A stretch of 64,000 nt of DNA from Streptomyces netropsis (GTDB lineage: Bacteria > Actinomycetota > Actinomycetes > Streptomycetales > Streptomycetaceae). The position numbers were made by a program, and so were the translations under genes. Positions 7,650-16,446 of this stretch are shown piece after piece; positions within the stretch are counted from its first letter, which is position 1, and each line of letters starts with the position of its first letter. The notes under the pieces were generated by a model. The model saw nothing but the letters and a program-made list of their open reading frames with translations. It was not told the DNA's origin and did not search any database. The DNA is taken from positions 62,001-126,000 of the forward strand of contig NZ_JACHJG010000010.1 of assembly GCF_014203545.1 (NCBI RefSeq), written 5' to 3'.

Positions 7650-8489
7650 TCAGTTGGCGCCGAGCTCGATCGGCACGCCGACGAGCGAGCCGTACTCGGT
7701 CCAGGAACCGTCGTAGTTCTTGACGTTCTGCTGGCCGAGCAGCTCGTGCAGCACGAACCACGTGTGCGCGGAGCGCTCGCCGATGCGGCAGTAGGCGATG
7801 GTGTCCTTGGCCAGGTCCACGCCCGCGCTCTCGTAGATCTCCTTGAGCTCGTCGTCGGACTTGAAGGTGCCGTCGTCGTTGGCCGACTTCGACCAGGGGA
7901 TGTTGCGCGCGCTCGGGATGTGGCCGGGGCGCTGCGACTGCTCCTGCGGGAGGTGCGCCGGGGCGAGCAGCTTGCCGCTGAACTCGTCGGGGGAGCGCAC
8001 GTCGACCAGGTTCAGCGAGCCGATCGCCTTGACGGCGTCGTCGCGGAAGGCGCGCAGCGAGAGGTCCTGCGGCTTGGCCCGGTAGGTGGTCGCGGCGCGC
8101 TGCGGCACCTCGGCGACCAGGTCGCGGGAGTCCAGCTCCCACTTCTTGCGGCCGCCGTCGAGGAGCTTGACGTCCTGGTGGCCGTAGAGCTTGAAGTACC
8201 AATAGGCGTACGCGGCGAACCAGTTGTTGTTGCCGCCGTAGAGGACGACGGTGTCGTCGTTGGCGATGCCCTTGGCGGACAGCAGCTTCTCGAAGCCGTC
8301 CTGGTCGACGAAGTCGCGGCGGACCGGGTCCTGGAGGTCCTGCTTCCAGTCGATCCGGACGGCGTTCGTGATGTGGTTCTTGTCGTACGCGGACGTGTCC
8401 TCGTCGACCTCGACGATGACGGTCTTGGGGTCGTCGATGCGGGCCTGGACCCAGTCGGCGTCGACCAGGACCTCACTGCGGCGGCTCAT
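7650..8489 (-). CDS. cysA: Thiosulfate sulfurtransferase (rhodanese, two-domain)
   Basis: A 279-residue tandem rhodanese. The inactive N-terminal domain (about 1-150) ends with LLDGGRKKWE. The catalytic C-terminal domain holds NLVDVRSPDEF and the active-site loop CRIGERSAH, whose Cys accepts the sulfane sulfur. It transfers sulfur from thiosulfate to cyanide or thiol acceptors in the cytosol. ATG 8489 has ggaggag 6-7 nt upstream. A frame extending to 8549 is unsupported. The 147-nt leader begins after a 26-codon cysteine-containing leader peptide, so its expression is probably tuned by cysteine or sulfur supply. Confidence 0.9.
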   Translation of the reverse strand: MSRRSEVLVDADWVQARIDDPKTVIVEVDEDTSAYDKNHITNAVRIDWKQDLQDPVRRDFVDQDGFEKLLSAKGIANDDTVVLYGGNNNWFAAYAYWYFKLYGHQDVKLLDGGRKKWELDSRDLVAEVPQRAATTYRAKPQDLSLRAFRDDAVKAIGSLNLVDVRSPDEFSGKLLAPAHLPQEQSQRPGHIPSARNIPWSKSANDDGTFKSDDELKEIYESAGVDLAKDTIAYCRIGERSAHTWFVLHELLGQQNVKNYDGSWTEYGSLVGVPIELGAN

Positions 8490-8636
8490 GCTGTTCTCCT
8501 CCGGGGCAGTTGCGGGTGTGCGCGTGCTGTGCGGTGTGCGCGGCGGCATGGGTGCGCGGCGCTGCGCAGCGTGTGATGCGGGGAGTTCGATGCGGCCTTG
8601 AGACGGCCGGGAGGGAAACCGGGGGAGCGGTCCCCG

Positions 8637-8717
8637 TCAGACACGGCGACAGAGCATGGCGGCGACGCGGCACAGGTCGACTGCCCGCCGCTTCGTGAGG
8701 TCCGCCTGTCGCTTCAT
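8637..8717 (-). CDS. Leader peptide upstream of sulfurtransferase (putative cysteine-responsive uORF)
   Basis: A 26-codon ORF starting MKRQADLTKRRAVDL and continuing with CRVAAMLCRRV, so cysteines lie at positions 16 and 23 near its end. Basic leader peptides of this type with late cysteines precede sulfur-metabolism genes in Streptomyces and mycobacteria, where ribosome behaviour at Cys codons controls the downstream gene. It has no ribosome site, but ATG lies 7 nt after the -10 hexamer TACGAT, so it is predicted to be translated from a leaderless mRNA. The stop at 8637 precedes the sulfurtransferase ATG by 147 nt, which contain GC-rich segments able to pair. Confidence 0.7.
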   Translation of the reverse strand: MKRQADLTKRRAVDLCRVAAMLCRRV

Positions 8718-8724
8718 GCGTCCG

Positions 8725-8754
8725 ATCGTAGGGACGGACAGGCGGGCGTGTCAC
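8725..8754 (-). promoter_or_regulatory. Sigma-70-type promoter for leader peptide and sulfurtransferase
   Basis: Minus-strand GTGACA (8749-8754) and TACGAT (8725-8730) with an 18-nt spacer form the best -35/-10 pair seen in this window. The predicted start of transcription is the A of the leader-peptide ATG at 8717. Confidence 0.65.
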
Positions 8755-8944
8755 CGGTATGTCGAATAATGAGACAGGATCGTCCGGACAGTGGGACGGC
8801 ATCGAGGCGATCCGGCCATCCGGGAGACCCGGGGACCCCTGTGTGGCCCGGGATTCTGCTCTGCGGACGGGGGTGTCTCGCTGCGTGGACGCGAGGGGTT
8901 GCGGAAGGCGGGCGCCGAGGCCCGCGCGCCCGCCGATTCCCCGC

Positions 8945-9643
8945 TCAGCCCGCGAGGTTGACCTTCTCGCCGCTGAAGGTGATGTCCACGCCGTCCGCGT
9001 CCGCGACGACCTTCTCGAGCTTGACGCCCTTGGGCAGGCCGCTGAGCTGCCGGTCGAAGTCGGTCTTCGCACGGATCATCTCCTCCGCCCCCGGGAAGCC
9101 AGTGGCGGGGATCTGGTCCGCGCGCACCCGAATGGTGTCCTTGCCCACCACGGTGACCGTGGACACCACACTGCGCTCCACGACCTGGCCGAACACCGAG
9201 ACCTTCCCGGTGACCTTGACCTTGTTACTGCCCGCCTGGGCGTGGCCGACACTCACCCCGGGGTCCTGGGCGGCCTTGGTCAGGTCCTCGTACGAGATGT
9301 GCGCGGTGCCGGTCGCGCGCTGTGCGACGGCGGAGGAGAAGCTGCTGTCGATCTCGACGTCGTTCAGCTTCGCCTTGAAGTTCGTCACGCGGATCGAGCG
9401 GTCCCCCGCGTTGGCGGTGACGCCGTCCAGCTTGATCTCGACCTCGTCGAGGCTGGAGCCCGCGACCTGGGTGAGGAACGGGAAGCCCTTGATGGAGACC
9501 TCGGGGGTGCCGGAGAGGTTCTGGCTGCTGCGGATCTTCTCCGCGGCCTCGTTCTCGGCGAACCAGACCGCCGCCCGGTCGGCGGCCGTGAAGAGGGCCC
9601 CCAGAACCACGGCGACGATCAGGAGTATTCGGATGGCACGCAT
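8945..9643 (-). CDS. DUF2993 / LmeA-like envelope protein
   Basis: A 232-residue exported protein. Residues 5-25 form a hydrophobic signal anchor (IRILLIVAVVLGALFTAADRA). The rest is a DUF2993 domain with the family landmarks IKGFPFLTQVAGSSLDEVEI near 50-70 and repeated beta strands. In mycobacteria the relative LmeA is a periplasmic lipid-binding protein needed for lipoglycan maturation. A lipid-binding envelope role here is inferred. A second, longer family member is encoded at 22163-23491. Monocistronic, starting ATG 9643. Confidence 0.83.
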   Translation of the reverse strand: MRAIRILLIVAVVLGALFTAADRAAVWFAENEAAEKIRSSQNLSGTPEVSIKGFPFLTQVAGSSLDEVEIKLDGVTANAGDRSIRVTNFKAKLNDVEIDSSFSSAVAQRATGTAHISYEDLTKAAQDPGVSVGHAQAGSNKVKVTGKVSVFGQVVERSVVSTVTVVGKDTIRVRADQIPATGFPGAEEMIRAKTDFDRQLSGLPKGVKLEKVVADADGVDITFSGEKVNLAG

Positions 9644-9711
9644 CTGCTGTCGTTCCCCCAGCTTTCGATCGGGCTCCCTGTCGGGTTTCAGGGGAGCCTA
9701 ACCGGACCGAT

Positions 9712-9742
9712 CGGACGGGCGTCGGGCCGACGCCCGTCCGAC
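9712..9742 (-). terminator. Stem-loop terminator after the membrane protein gene
   Basis: Perfect 15-bp arms (tcggacgggcgtcgg and its complement) with a one-base loop, 15 nt beyond the stop of the 9757-11121 gene. Confidence 0.7.
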
Positions 9743-9756
9743 GGACGGGGCGGACG

Positions 9757-11121
9757 TCAGACGAGCGCCCTGCCGAGCACGTAGACCACCGGTGCCGCGG
9801 CCGCCAGCGGCAGCGCCACACCCGCCGTCATGTGCACGAACCGGGAGGGGTAGTCGTAGCTCGCGACCCGCAGCCCGATCAGGGCGCAGGCGCCCGCCGC
9901 CAGGCCCAGCAGGGCCGCGGACGGGCCGATGCCGGTCAGCTGGCCGGTCGCGACGCCGGAGCCGGCCGCCGCGATCAGGGCGATCACGGGGGAGGCCACG
10001 GACGGCAGCGGCAGCGCGCGGGCCAGGACCGTCACGGCGACGGCGGCCGCGCCCACCACGACGGCGTCGTCCGCCGCGGCCAGCTGGCCGGCGGCGAGGA
10101 CTGTGACACCGGCCGAGGCGACGGCGGCCGTGAGCCCGTACAGCCGCTCGTCGGGCGCGGCGTGGCTGCGCAGCTGGAGCACGAGCGTCAGCAGGACCCA
10201 CACGCCGAGGGTGCCGATGAGGACCGTCGGTGCGTCGAGGGCGTCCGTGGCCAGCAGCCCGATGTCGGCGGCCACGCCGGCGAGGAACGCGAGCGCGATG
10301 CCCTGCCGGGCGGGCCACATGCCGTTCAGCCGGAACCACCCGGCCGCCGTGACCGCCTGCAACAGCACCACCGGCACGACCAGCGCGAACTGTCCCAGCG
10401 GCGCGGCGAGCGCCAGCAGCGCCGCGAGGACGGCGGTGACCAGGGCGGGCTTGAAGCCGGGCGAGAGGATCTGCGGCCGTCCCTCGGCCTTCGCCTTCTC
10501 GGCCGCGGTCATCGGCCGCTCGGGGGCCGCGGCGTTGTGGCCCGGGCCGGTGCCGGTGCCGGCACCCGGTCCCGGCTCGTCGAGCGCCGAGGGCCAGGGC
10601 GCCGGGCCCGTGCCGGAGACCGCGGTGTGCCCTCCGACGGTGCTCTCGTACGGGGCGCTCCCGTACTGGCCCTGACCGGTGTCACCGTTGCCCGCGTGCT
10701 GCGGCGCGCCGTGGTCGGCCGGGGCCTCCGTGCGTCCCGGCGTCTGCTGCTGGGGCTCGTCGGGCCACGGCGTGCGGTACGCGGGCTCCGGTGCCGGGGA
10801 CGGCTCCCAACCGCGCTGCTCCCAGGTCCGGGTGTCCCAGGTCTGGGTCGTCGGCTCCTGCTGGGGCTGATAGCCCTGCTGGTCCGTGTGCGAGGGCCAC
10901 GCCGTGGGCTGCGGTTGCTGCGGTTGCTGCTGCGCGTACGGCTCGTAGGCGTCGTAGGCGCCCGGGGCCTGCGGCCGGTCGGCCTGCGCGGCGGCCTGGG
11001 GGTGGTACGGCCCGTACCCCTCGCGCTGCTCGTACGGCTGCGACGCGTAGCGCCCGTCGTACGACTCGTACGTCTCATGAGCCTCATGCGGCTCATACGG
11101 TTTGCGGTGCTGATTGCTCAT
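9757..11121 (-). CDS. Multi-pass membrane protein with Pro/Gln/Tyr-rich N-terminal tail
   Basis: A 454-residue protein. Residues 1-215 are low complexity and rich in Pro, Gln, Tyr and Gly (repeats such as YEPYAQQQPQQPQ), likely disordered and cytoplasmic. Residues 225-454 hold about 8-9 hydrophobic helices rich in Ala/Leu/Val. It lies 10 nt after the MoaD-like gene, probably co-transcribed. I do not recognise a family with a known function. Streptomyces has many such membrane proteins with disordered N-termini. ATG 11121 has aggagg about 13 nt upstream, farther than ideal. Confidence 0.7.
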   Translation of the reverse strand: MSNQHRKPYEPHEAHETYESYDGRYASQPYEQREGYGPYHPQAAAQADRPQAPGAYDAYEPYAQQQPQQPQPTAWPSHTDQQGYQPQQEPTTQTWDTRTWEQRGWEPSPAPEPAYRTPWPDEPQQQTPGRTEAPADHGAPQHAGNGDTGQGQYGSAPYESTVGGHTAVSGTGPAPWPSALDEPGPGAGTGTGPGHNAAAPERPMTAAEKAKAEGRPQILSPGFKPALVTAVLAALLALAAPLGQFALVVPVVLLQAVTAAGWFRLNGMWPARQGIALAFLAGVAADIGLLATDALDAPTVLIGTLGVWVLLTLVLQLRSHAAPDERLYGLTAAVASAGVTVLAAGQLAAADDAVVVGAAAVAVTVLARALPLPSVASPVIALIAAAGSGVATGQLTGIGPSAALLGLAAGACALIGLRVASYDYPSRFVHMTAGVALPLAAAAPVVYVLGRALV

Positions 11122-11131
11122 GGTGTCGGGA

Positions 11132-11446
11132 TCACCCTCCTGCGAAGGGCGGGAGCACCTCGACTGTGCCGCCCTCGGCCAGTTGGACCGTCGTGTGGTC
11201 GCGTGTGCCGACGGGATCGCCGTCCACGAGGAAGGAGCAGCGCAGCAGGACCCGCGCGAACTCCGGACGGGTCGCGTGGCGGCGCCGGGCCGCGTCGAGC
11301 GCGTCCTGGAGCGTCCGCGCCGCGTACGGCTCCTCGGCCGTGCCGGCCGCGGCCTTCGCCGCGGCCCAGTACCGGATCGTGCCTTCCGGTTCCGGCCGGG
11401 CCGGCTGCTCCGGCAGTGCCGGACGTGCCGAGTGTGTCGTCGCCAC
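11132..11446 (-). CDS. MoaD/ThiS-family ubiquitin-like sulfur carrier
   Basis: A 104-residue protein with the beta-grasp pattern GTIRYWAAAKAAAG, TLQDALDAARRR, CSFLVDGD and VEVLPPFAGG, ending in the Gly-Gly that in MoaD/ThiS carriers is activated by an E1-like enzyme and charged as a thiocarboxylate. GTG 11446 is preferred because gaaagggg lies just upstream and 5' codons in frame are non-homologous. No moaE, thiG or E1-like gene lies nearby. The thiosulfate sulfurtransferase 3 kb away is a possible sulfur source (inference). Divergent from the ABC exporter. Confidence 0.8.
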   Translation of the reverse strand: MATTHSARPALPEQPARPEPEGTIRYWAAAKAAAGTAEEPYAARTLQDALDAARRRHATRPEFARVLLRCSFLVDGDPVGTRDHTTVQLAEGGTVEVLPPFAGG

Positions 11447-11561
11447 GGCGACCCCTTTCCTTCTTCCTGCGCCTCCATGATGACGGGTATTGCGGGCCGC
11501 ACGGTCCGCCACCCGCCAAAACGGGAGGCCCGCTGTCGGTGCGGTCACTTACGCTGCCTAT

Positions 11562-13295
11562 GTGTTGGTACGACTTCTACGGGCGTACTTGAGGCCCTAT
11601 TCGAAACCGATCGCGCTCGTGGTGTTGCTCCAGCTCATACAGACGCTGGCCACGCTCTACCTCCCCACGCTGAACGCGGACATCATCGACAACGGCGTAG
11701 TGAAGGGGGACACGGGGTACATCCTCGAAATCGGCGGCTGGATGCTGGCCGTCACGGTCGGCCAGGTCGTCTGCGCCATCGGCGCCGTCTACTACGGCGC
11801 CCGCACGGCCATGGCGGTCGGCCGCGATCTGCGCGCCACGGTCTTCGACCGGGTGCAGTCCTTCTCGGCGCGCGAGCTGGGCCACTTCGGGGCGCCGTCG
11901 CTCATCACGCGCACCACCAATGACGTGCAACAGGTCCAGATGCTGGCCCTGATGTCCTTCACCCTCATGGTCTCCGCGCCGATCATGTGCGTCGGCGGCA
12001 TCGCGATGGCCCTGCAGCAGGACGTGCCGCTGTCCGCGCTGCTGCTGATCATCGTGCCGGTGCTCGGAGCCGTGGTCTCGGTGATCATCGTGCGGATGCG
12101 GCCGCTCTTCCGCGGCATGCAGAAGCGCATCGACACCGTCAACCGCGTGCTGCGCGAGCAGATCACCGGCATCCGGGTCATCCGCGCCTTCGTCCGCGAC
12201 ACCCACGAGCGGAAGCGCTTCGCGGGCGCCAACACCGACCTGATGGACGTCTCCCTGCGGGCCGGCCGGCTGATGTCGCTGATGTTCCCCTCCATGATGC
12301 TGGTGGTGAACCTGTCCTCGGTCGCCGTCCTGTGGTTCGGCGGACACCGCATCGACGGCGGGCACATGGAGATCGGGGCGCTCACCGCGTTCCTCAGCTA
12401 CCTCATGCAGATCATGTCGGCCGTGATGATGGCGACCTTCATGTTCATGATGGTGCCGCGCGCCGAGGTGTGCGCCGAGCGCATCCAGGAGGTCCTGACC
12501 ACCGACTCCAGCGTGGTGCCCCCGGCCGAGCCGGTCACCGAGCTGCGCCGCAGCGGCCATCTGGAGCTGCGCGGGGTGGAGTTCCGCTTCCCGGGCGCCG
12601 AGGAGCCGGTCCTCAAGGACGTCTCCCTGACGGCCCGGCCCGGTGAGACCACGGCCGTCATCGGCTCCACGGGCAGCGGCAAGTCCACGCTGCTGGGACT
12701 GATCCCGCGCCTGTTCGACGCGACCGGCGGCTCGGTCCTGCTCGACGGCGTGGACGTACGGGACCTGGACCCGGCCCTGATGGCCGAGAGCGTGGGGCTC
12801 GTCCCGCAGAAGCCGTATCTCTTCTCCGGGACCGTCGCCTCCAACCTGCGCTACGGACGGCCGGACGCGAGCGACGAGGAGCTGTGGCAGGCGCTGGAGA
12901 CCGCGCAGGCCCGGGAATTCGTGGAACGGATGGAGCTGGGGCTGGACGCGCCCATCGCGCAGGGCGGCTCCAACGTCTCCGGCGGGCAGCGGCAGCGCCT
13001 CGCCATCGCGCGGGCCCTGGTCCGCAGACCCGGCGTCTATCTCTTCGACGACTCCTTCTCCGCGCTCGACTACGCCACTGACGCGCGGCTGCGGTCGGCG
13101 CTGGCCCGCGAGACGGGCGACGCGACGGTCGTCATCGTCGCCCAGCGGGTGTCCACCATCCGCGACGCCGACCGGATCCTCGTCCTGGACGAGGGGCGGG
13201 TCGTCGGCAGCGGTACCCACACCGAGCTCATGACGTCCAACGACACCTACCGGGAGATCGTGCTCTCCCAGCTCACCGAGGAGGAGGCAGCGTGA
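11562..13295 (+). CDS. ABC exporter half-transporter, subunit A
   Basis: A 577-residue membrane-ATPase fusion of the type IV ABC exporter family. Six transmembrane helices fill residues 1-310. The nucleotide-binding domain has Walker A GSTGSGKST (about 368), signature NVSGGQRQR (about 471) and Walker B VYLFDDSFSALD (about 495). The residue after the Walker B Asp is Asp instead of the catalytic Glu, so this subunit contributes a degenerate site. GTG 11562 is 6 nt after TACGCT, suggesting a leaderless start. Its stop overlaps the next start as GTGA. Probably pairs with the following gene as a heterodimeric drug or lipid exporter. Confidence 0.9.
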   Translation: MLVRLLRAYLRPYSKPIALVVLLQLIQTLATLYLPTLNADIIDNGVVKGDTGYILEIGGWMLAVTVGQVVCAIGAVYYGARTAMAVGRDLRATVFDRVQSFSARELGHFGAPSLITRTTNDVQQVQMLALMSFTLMVSAPIMCVGGIAMALQQDVPLSALLLIIVPVLGAVVSVIIVRMRPLFRGMQKRIDTVNRVLREQITGIRVIRAFVRDTHERKRFAGANTDLMDVSLRAGRLMSLMFPSMMLVVNLSSVAVLWFGGHRIDGGHMEIGALTAFLSYLMQIMSAVMMATFMFMMVPRAEVCAERIQEVLTTDSSVVPPAEPVTELRRSGHLELRGVEFRFPGAEEPVLKDVSLTARPGETTAVIGSTGSGKSTLLGLIPRLFDATGGSVLLDGVDVRDLDPALMAESVGLVPQKPYLFSGTVASNLRYGRPDASDEELWQALETAQAREFVERMELGLDAPIAQGGSNVSGGQRQRLAIARALVRRPGVYLFDDSFSALDYATDARLRSALARETGDATVVIVAQRVSTIRDADRILVLDEGRVVGSGTHTELMTSNDTYREIVLSQLTEEEAA

Positions 13296-15286
13296 CGTCC
13301 ACCGAGAAGCCGTCCTCCGGCACGCCGAAGCCGGATGCCGCGCCCTCCACCACCCGCAGGGGCCCGGCGCCGGCGATCGGTATGGCACGCCTCATGGGCG
13401 GCCAGCCCACCGTGCGGTCCATGGACTTCGTGGGCTCCAGCCGCCGACTGCTGGCCACGCTCCGCCCGGAGCGGGCGGTCATCGCCGTCGCGCTCCTCTT
13501 CAGCGTCGCCGCCGTGGCGCTGTCCGTCATAGGGCCGAAGATCCTCGGCCATGCCACGGACCTGATCTTCTCGGGCGTGGTCGGGCGGCAGTTCCCCGCC
13601 GGCGAGACCAAGGCCGAGGTCATTGCCCGGCTGCGGCACGACGGCGACGGCAAGGTCGCCGACATGCTGGGCGCGATGGACTTCACGCCCGGCAAGGGCA
13701 TCGACTTCGACGCCATCGGGGTGGTGCTGCTGTGGGTGGCGCTGATCTACCTCGGCATGTCGCTCCTCATGCTCGTCCAGGCCCGGATCGCCACGGCCGT
13801 CGTTCAGCGGTCGGTCTTCCGGCTGCGCGAGCAGGTCGAGGAGAAGCTCGGCCGGATGCCGCTCAGCTACTTCGACAAGCAGCAGCGCGGCGAGGTCCTC
13901 TCCCGCGCCACCAACGACATCGACAACATCCAGCAGACCCTCCAGCAGACCCTGAGCCAGATCGTCTCCTCGGCCCTGACGATCGTCGGAGTGCTGGCGA
14001 TGATGTTCTGGATCTCCTGGCTGCTGGCCCTGGTCGCGCTGGTGACCGTGCCCGTCTCCGTCGTCGTCGCCACGAAGATCGGCAAGCGGGCGCAGCCGCA
14101 GTTCGTCGCCCAGTGGAAGACCACCGGCACGCTCAACGCCCACATCGAGGAGATGTACACCGGGCACTCGCTGGTGAAGGTCTTCGGGCGGCAGAAGGAG
14201 TCCGCGGAGACCTTCCGCAAGGAGAACGAGGACCTCTACGAGGCGGGTTTCAAGGCGCAGTTCATCTCCGGGGTCATCCAGCCCGCGATGATGTTCATCG
14301 GCAACCTCAACTACGTCCTCGTCGCCGTCGTCGGCGGACTGCGGGTCGCTTCGGGCGCGCTGTCCATCGGTGACGTCCAGGCGTTCATCCAGTACTCGCG
14401 GCAGTTCAGCCAGCCGCTCACCCAGGCCGCCTCCATGGCCAACCTCGTCCAGTCCGGCGTCGCCTCCGCCGAGCGGGTCTTCGAGCTGCTGGACGCGGAG
14501 GAGCAGTCACCGGACGCCACGGCGGCGGTGGGCCCCGAGCGCGTGCGCGGCGAGGTCGCCTTCGAGGACGTCTCCTTCCGCTACGAGCCGGACACCCCGC
14601 TGATCGAGGGCCTCTCGCTGACCGTGCTCCCCGGCCAGACCGTCGCCATCGTCGGCCCGACCGGCGCGGGCAAGACCACCCTGGTCAATCTGCTGATGCG
14701 GTTCTACGAGGTCAGCGGCGGCCGTATCACCCTGGACGGCACGGACGTCGCCGAGATGTCCCGCGAGGAGCTGCGCGGCCACATCGGCATGGTCCTCCAG
14801 GACACCTGGCTCTTCGGCGGCACGATCGCGGAGAACATCGCGTACGGGGCGCCTGCCGGCACCCCCATGGAAAAGATCGTCGCGGCGGCCAAGGCCACCC
14901 ATGTCGACCGCTTCGTCCGCACGCTGCCCGACGGCTACGACACGGTGATCGACGAGGAGGGGGCCAACGTCTCCGTCGGAGAGAAGCAGCTGATCACGAT
15001 CGCGCGGGCGTTCCTGGCGGAGCCGGAGATCCTCGTCCTGGACGAGGCGACCAGCTCGGTCGACACCCGCACGGAGGTGCTGATCCAGCACGCGATGGCC
15101 CAGCTCCGCACGGGCCGCACGAGCTTCGTCATCGCCCACCGGCTCTCCACGATCCGCGACGCGGACGTGATCCTGGTGATGGAGTCGGGCCGGATCGTGG
15201 AACAGGGCACGCACGACTCGCTGCTGGCGGCACGGGGCGCTTACGCGGGGCTGTACTCGGCGCAGTTCGCTGCTGCTGAGGCGTAG
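13292..15286 (+). CDS. ABC exporter half-transporter, subunit B
   Basis: A 664-residue partner of the preceding half-transporter. An N-terminal Pro/Thr-rich extension (1-45) precedes six membrane helices, with a long extracellular insertion between helices 1 and 2 (about residues 90-145). The nucleotide-binding domain has Walker A GPTGAGKTT (about 455), a degenerate signature VSVGEKQL in place of LSGGQ (about 559), and canonical Walker B LVLDEATSSVD with the catalytic Glu. Together with subunit A this gives one consensus and one degenerate ATP site. Start GTG 13292 overlaps the upstream stop by 4 nt. Confidence 0.9.
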   Translation: MTSTEKPSSGTPKPDAAPSTTRRGPAPAIGMARLMGGQPTVRSMDFVGSSRRLLATLRPERAVIAVALLFSVAAVALSVIGPKILGHATDLIFSGVVGRQFPAGETKAEVIARLRHDGDGKVADMLGAMDFTPGKGIDFDAIGVVLLWVALIYLGMSLLMLVQARIATAVVQRSVFRLREQVEEKLGRMPLSYFDKQQRGEVLSRATNDIDNIQQTLQQTLSQIVSSALTIVGVLAMMFWISWLLALVALVTVPVSVVVATKIGKRAQPQFVAQWKTTGTLNAHIEEMYTGHSLVKVFGRQKESAETFRKENEDLYEAGFKAQFISGVIQPAMMFIGNLNYVLVAVVGGLRVASGALSIGDVQAFIQYSRQFSQPLTQAASMANLVQSGVASAERVFELLDAEEQSPDATAAVGPERVRGEVAFEDVSFRYEPDTPLIEGLSLTVLPGQTVAIVGPTGAGKTTLVNLLMRFYEVSGGRITLDGTDVAEMSREELRGHIGMVLQDTWLFGGTIAENIAYGAPAGTPMEKIVAAAKATHVDRFVRTLPDGYDTVIDEEGANVSVGEKQLITIARAFLAEPEILVLDEATSSVDTRTEVLIQHAMAQLRTGRTSFVIAHRLSTIRDADVILVMESGRIVEQGTHDSLLAARGAYAGLYSAQFAAAEA

Positions 15287-15368
15287 CGGGTTTGGGGCCC
15301 GTCCCGGGCTCGGCGCCGGGCCGGGTCTGTCGACGGGCGGTAAGCCGACGGCTGAGGCCGGCCACATC

Positions 15369-15391
15369 AAGCCCGTCCGGCGATTGAGGAC
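15369..15391. repeat. Dispersed palindromic element, copy 2 (single arm)
   Basis: Contains agcccgtccggcgattgagg, inverse orientation to copy 1, between convergent ABC exporter and hydrolase genes. GC-rich potential stems flank it at 15297-15340. Confidence 0.7.
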
Positions 15392-15417
15392 AACCCCATG
15401 CCCGGTTCCGGGCGCCG

Positions 15418-16272
15418 TTACGGCTGAGCTGTGATCCATTCCGCCACCCGGCTCAGCAGCAGCGAACCCGCGGAGCTCTCCGCATGGCCGAAGCCCCCTT
15501 CGATCCACAGGGTGGTGGACGCCGGTGAACCGGCAGCGGCGAGTGCCCTCGGGTGGTCCAAAGGAAAATACGTGTCCTTGTCACCGTGCACGATCAGCAG
15601 CGGCCGCGGTGCGATCAAGGGCACCGATTCCGTCGGGGAGAGCGGGACCGGGTCCCAGTCCTCCGGGTGGATGCGCGTGCCCAGCCCCCACCGCGCGATC
15701 GCGCGCCCCGTGGGGCCGGAGATCGCCCAGTGCACACGGCGCATGGGAGCCGTGCCCCGGTAGTACCAGCGCGCCGGCGCGCTCACCGAGACGATCGTGT
15801 CGGCGTGTGCGTCGGTGCGCCCCCCGTGCCCTCCCCCGTTCGGCGGCAGGTACAGGGCGCCGTGTCGCAGCACCACCGAGCCGCCCATGGAGAAGCCGAC
15901 GGTCGCCACCCGGCGGTGGCCGAGCGAGCGGGCCCAGCCCACCGCGGCCGCCAGGTCCAGCACCTCGCGGTCGCCGAGCGTGGACCGGCCGCCCGAGCCG
16001 CCGTGGCCCCGGAACGAGAACGTGATCACGGCGGTGTGCTGCGCGAACACCCGCGCGGCCCGGCGTAGGCCGGGGCGCTCCAGCGCGCCGGTGAAGCCGT
16101 GCGCGAGCACGACGACCGGGCGGTCGGCCGCCCGCCCCGCGGGGTCGGGGCCGGGCTCGTACACGGCCTCCACCCGCACTCCGTCGGCTGTCAAGAGCGC
16201 GGCGCGATGACCACTCGAAGTGAGCGACGGAACACAAGGTCGTGCAAAATCGTCCGTACCTCCGAAAGTCAT
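15418..16272 (-). CDS. Alpha/beta hydrolase
   Basis: A 284-residue serine hydrolase fold. Visible are the oxyanion-hole motif VLAHGFTG, the nucleophile elbow GFSMGG (Ser), the acid in LLIVHGDKDTYF (Asp) and the catalytic His in GGFGHAE near the C-terminus. Substrate is unknown; esterase or thioesterase activity is plausible. ATG 16272 is chosen. ATG 16347 in the same frame gives 25 more residues, and neither has a good ribosome site. Divergent from glnR, sharing a 174-nt intergenic region. Confidence 0.78.
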   Translation of the reverse strand: MTFGGTDDFARPCVPSLTSSGHRAALLTADGVRVEAVYEPGPDPAGRAADRPVVVLAHGFTGALERPGLRRAARVFAQHTAVITFSFRGHGGSGGRSTLGDREVLDLAAAVGWARSLGHRRVATVGFSMGGSVVLRHGALYLPPNGGGHGGRTDAHADTIVSVSAPARWYYRGTAPMRRVHWAISGPTGRAIARWGLGTRIHPEDWDPVPLSPTESVPLIAPRPLLIVHGDKDTYFPLDHPRALAAAGSPASTTLWIEGGFGHAESSAGSLLLSRVAEWITAQP

Positions 16273-16446
16273 GTGGGTTATTCTGCTGGGCAGAGAGGAT
16301 CCGGGCAGAGTCGCCCCCGGGTCCTTTTGTGCATTCAGACGCGTCATCCGCGGCTGAGAGCGCGCGTGCTCCTAGGGCGCGGAGACCGCAAACCGTACGA
16401 ATGAGTGCCGCAACGTCCTCGCAGGGACCGAGGAGGAACCGACGTT

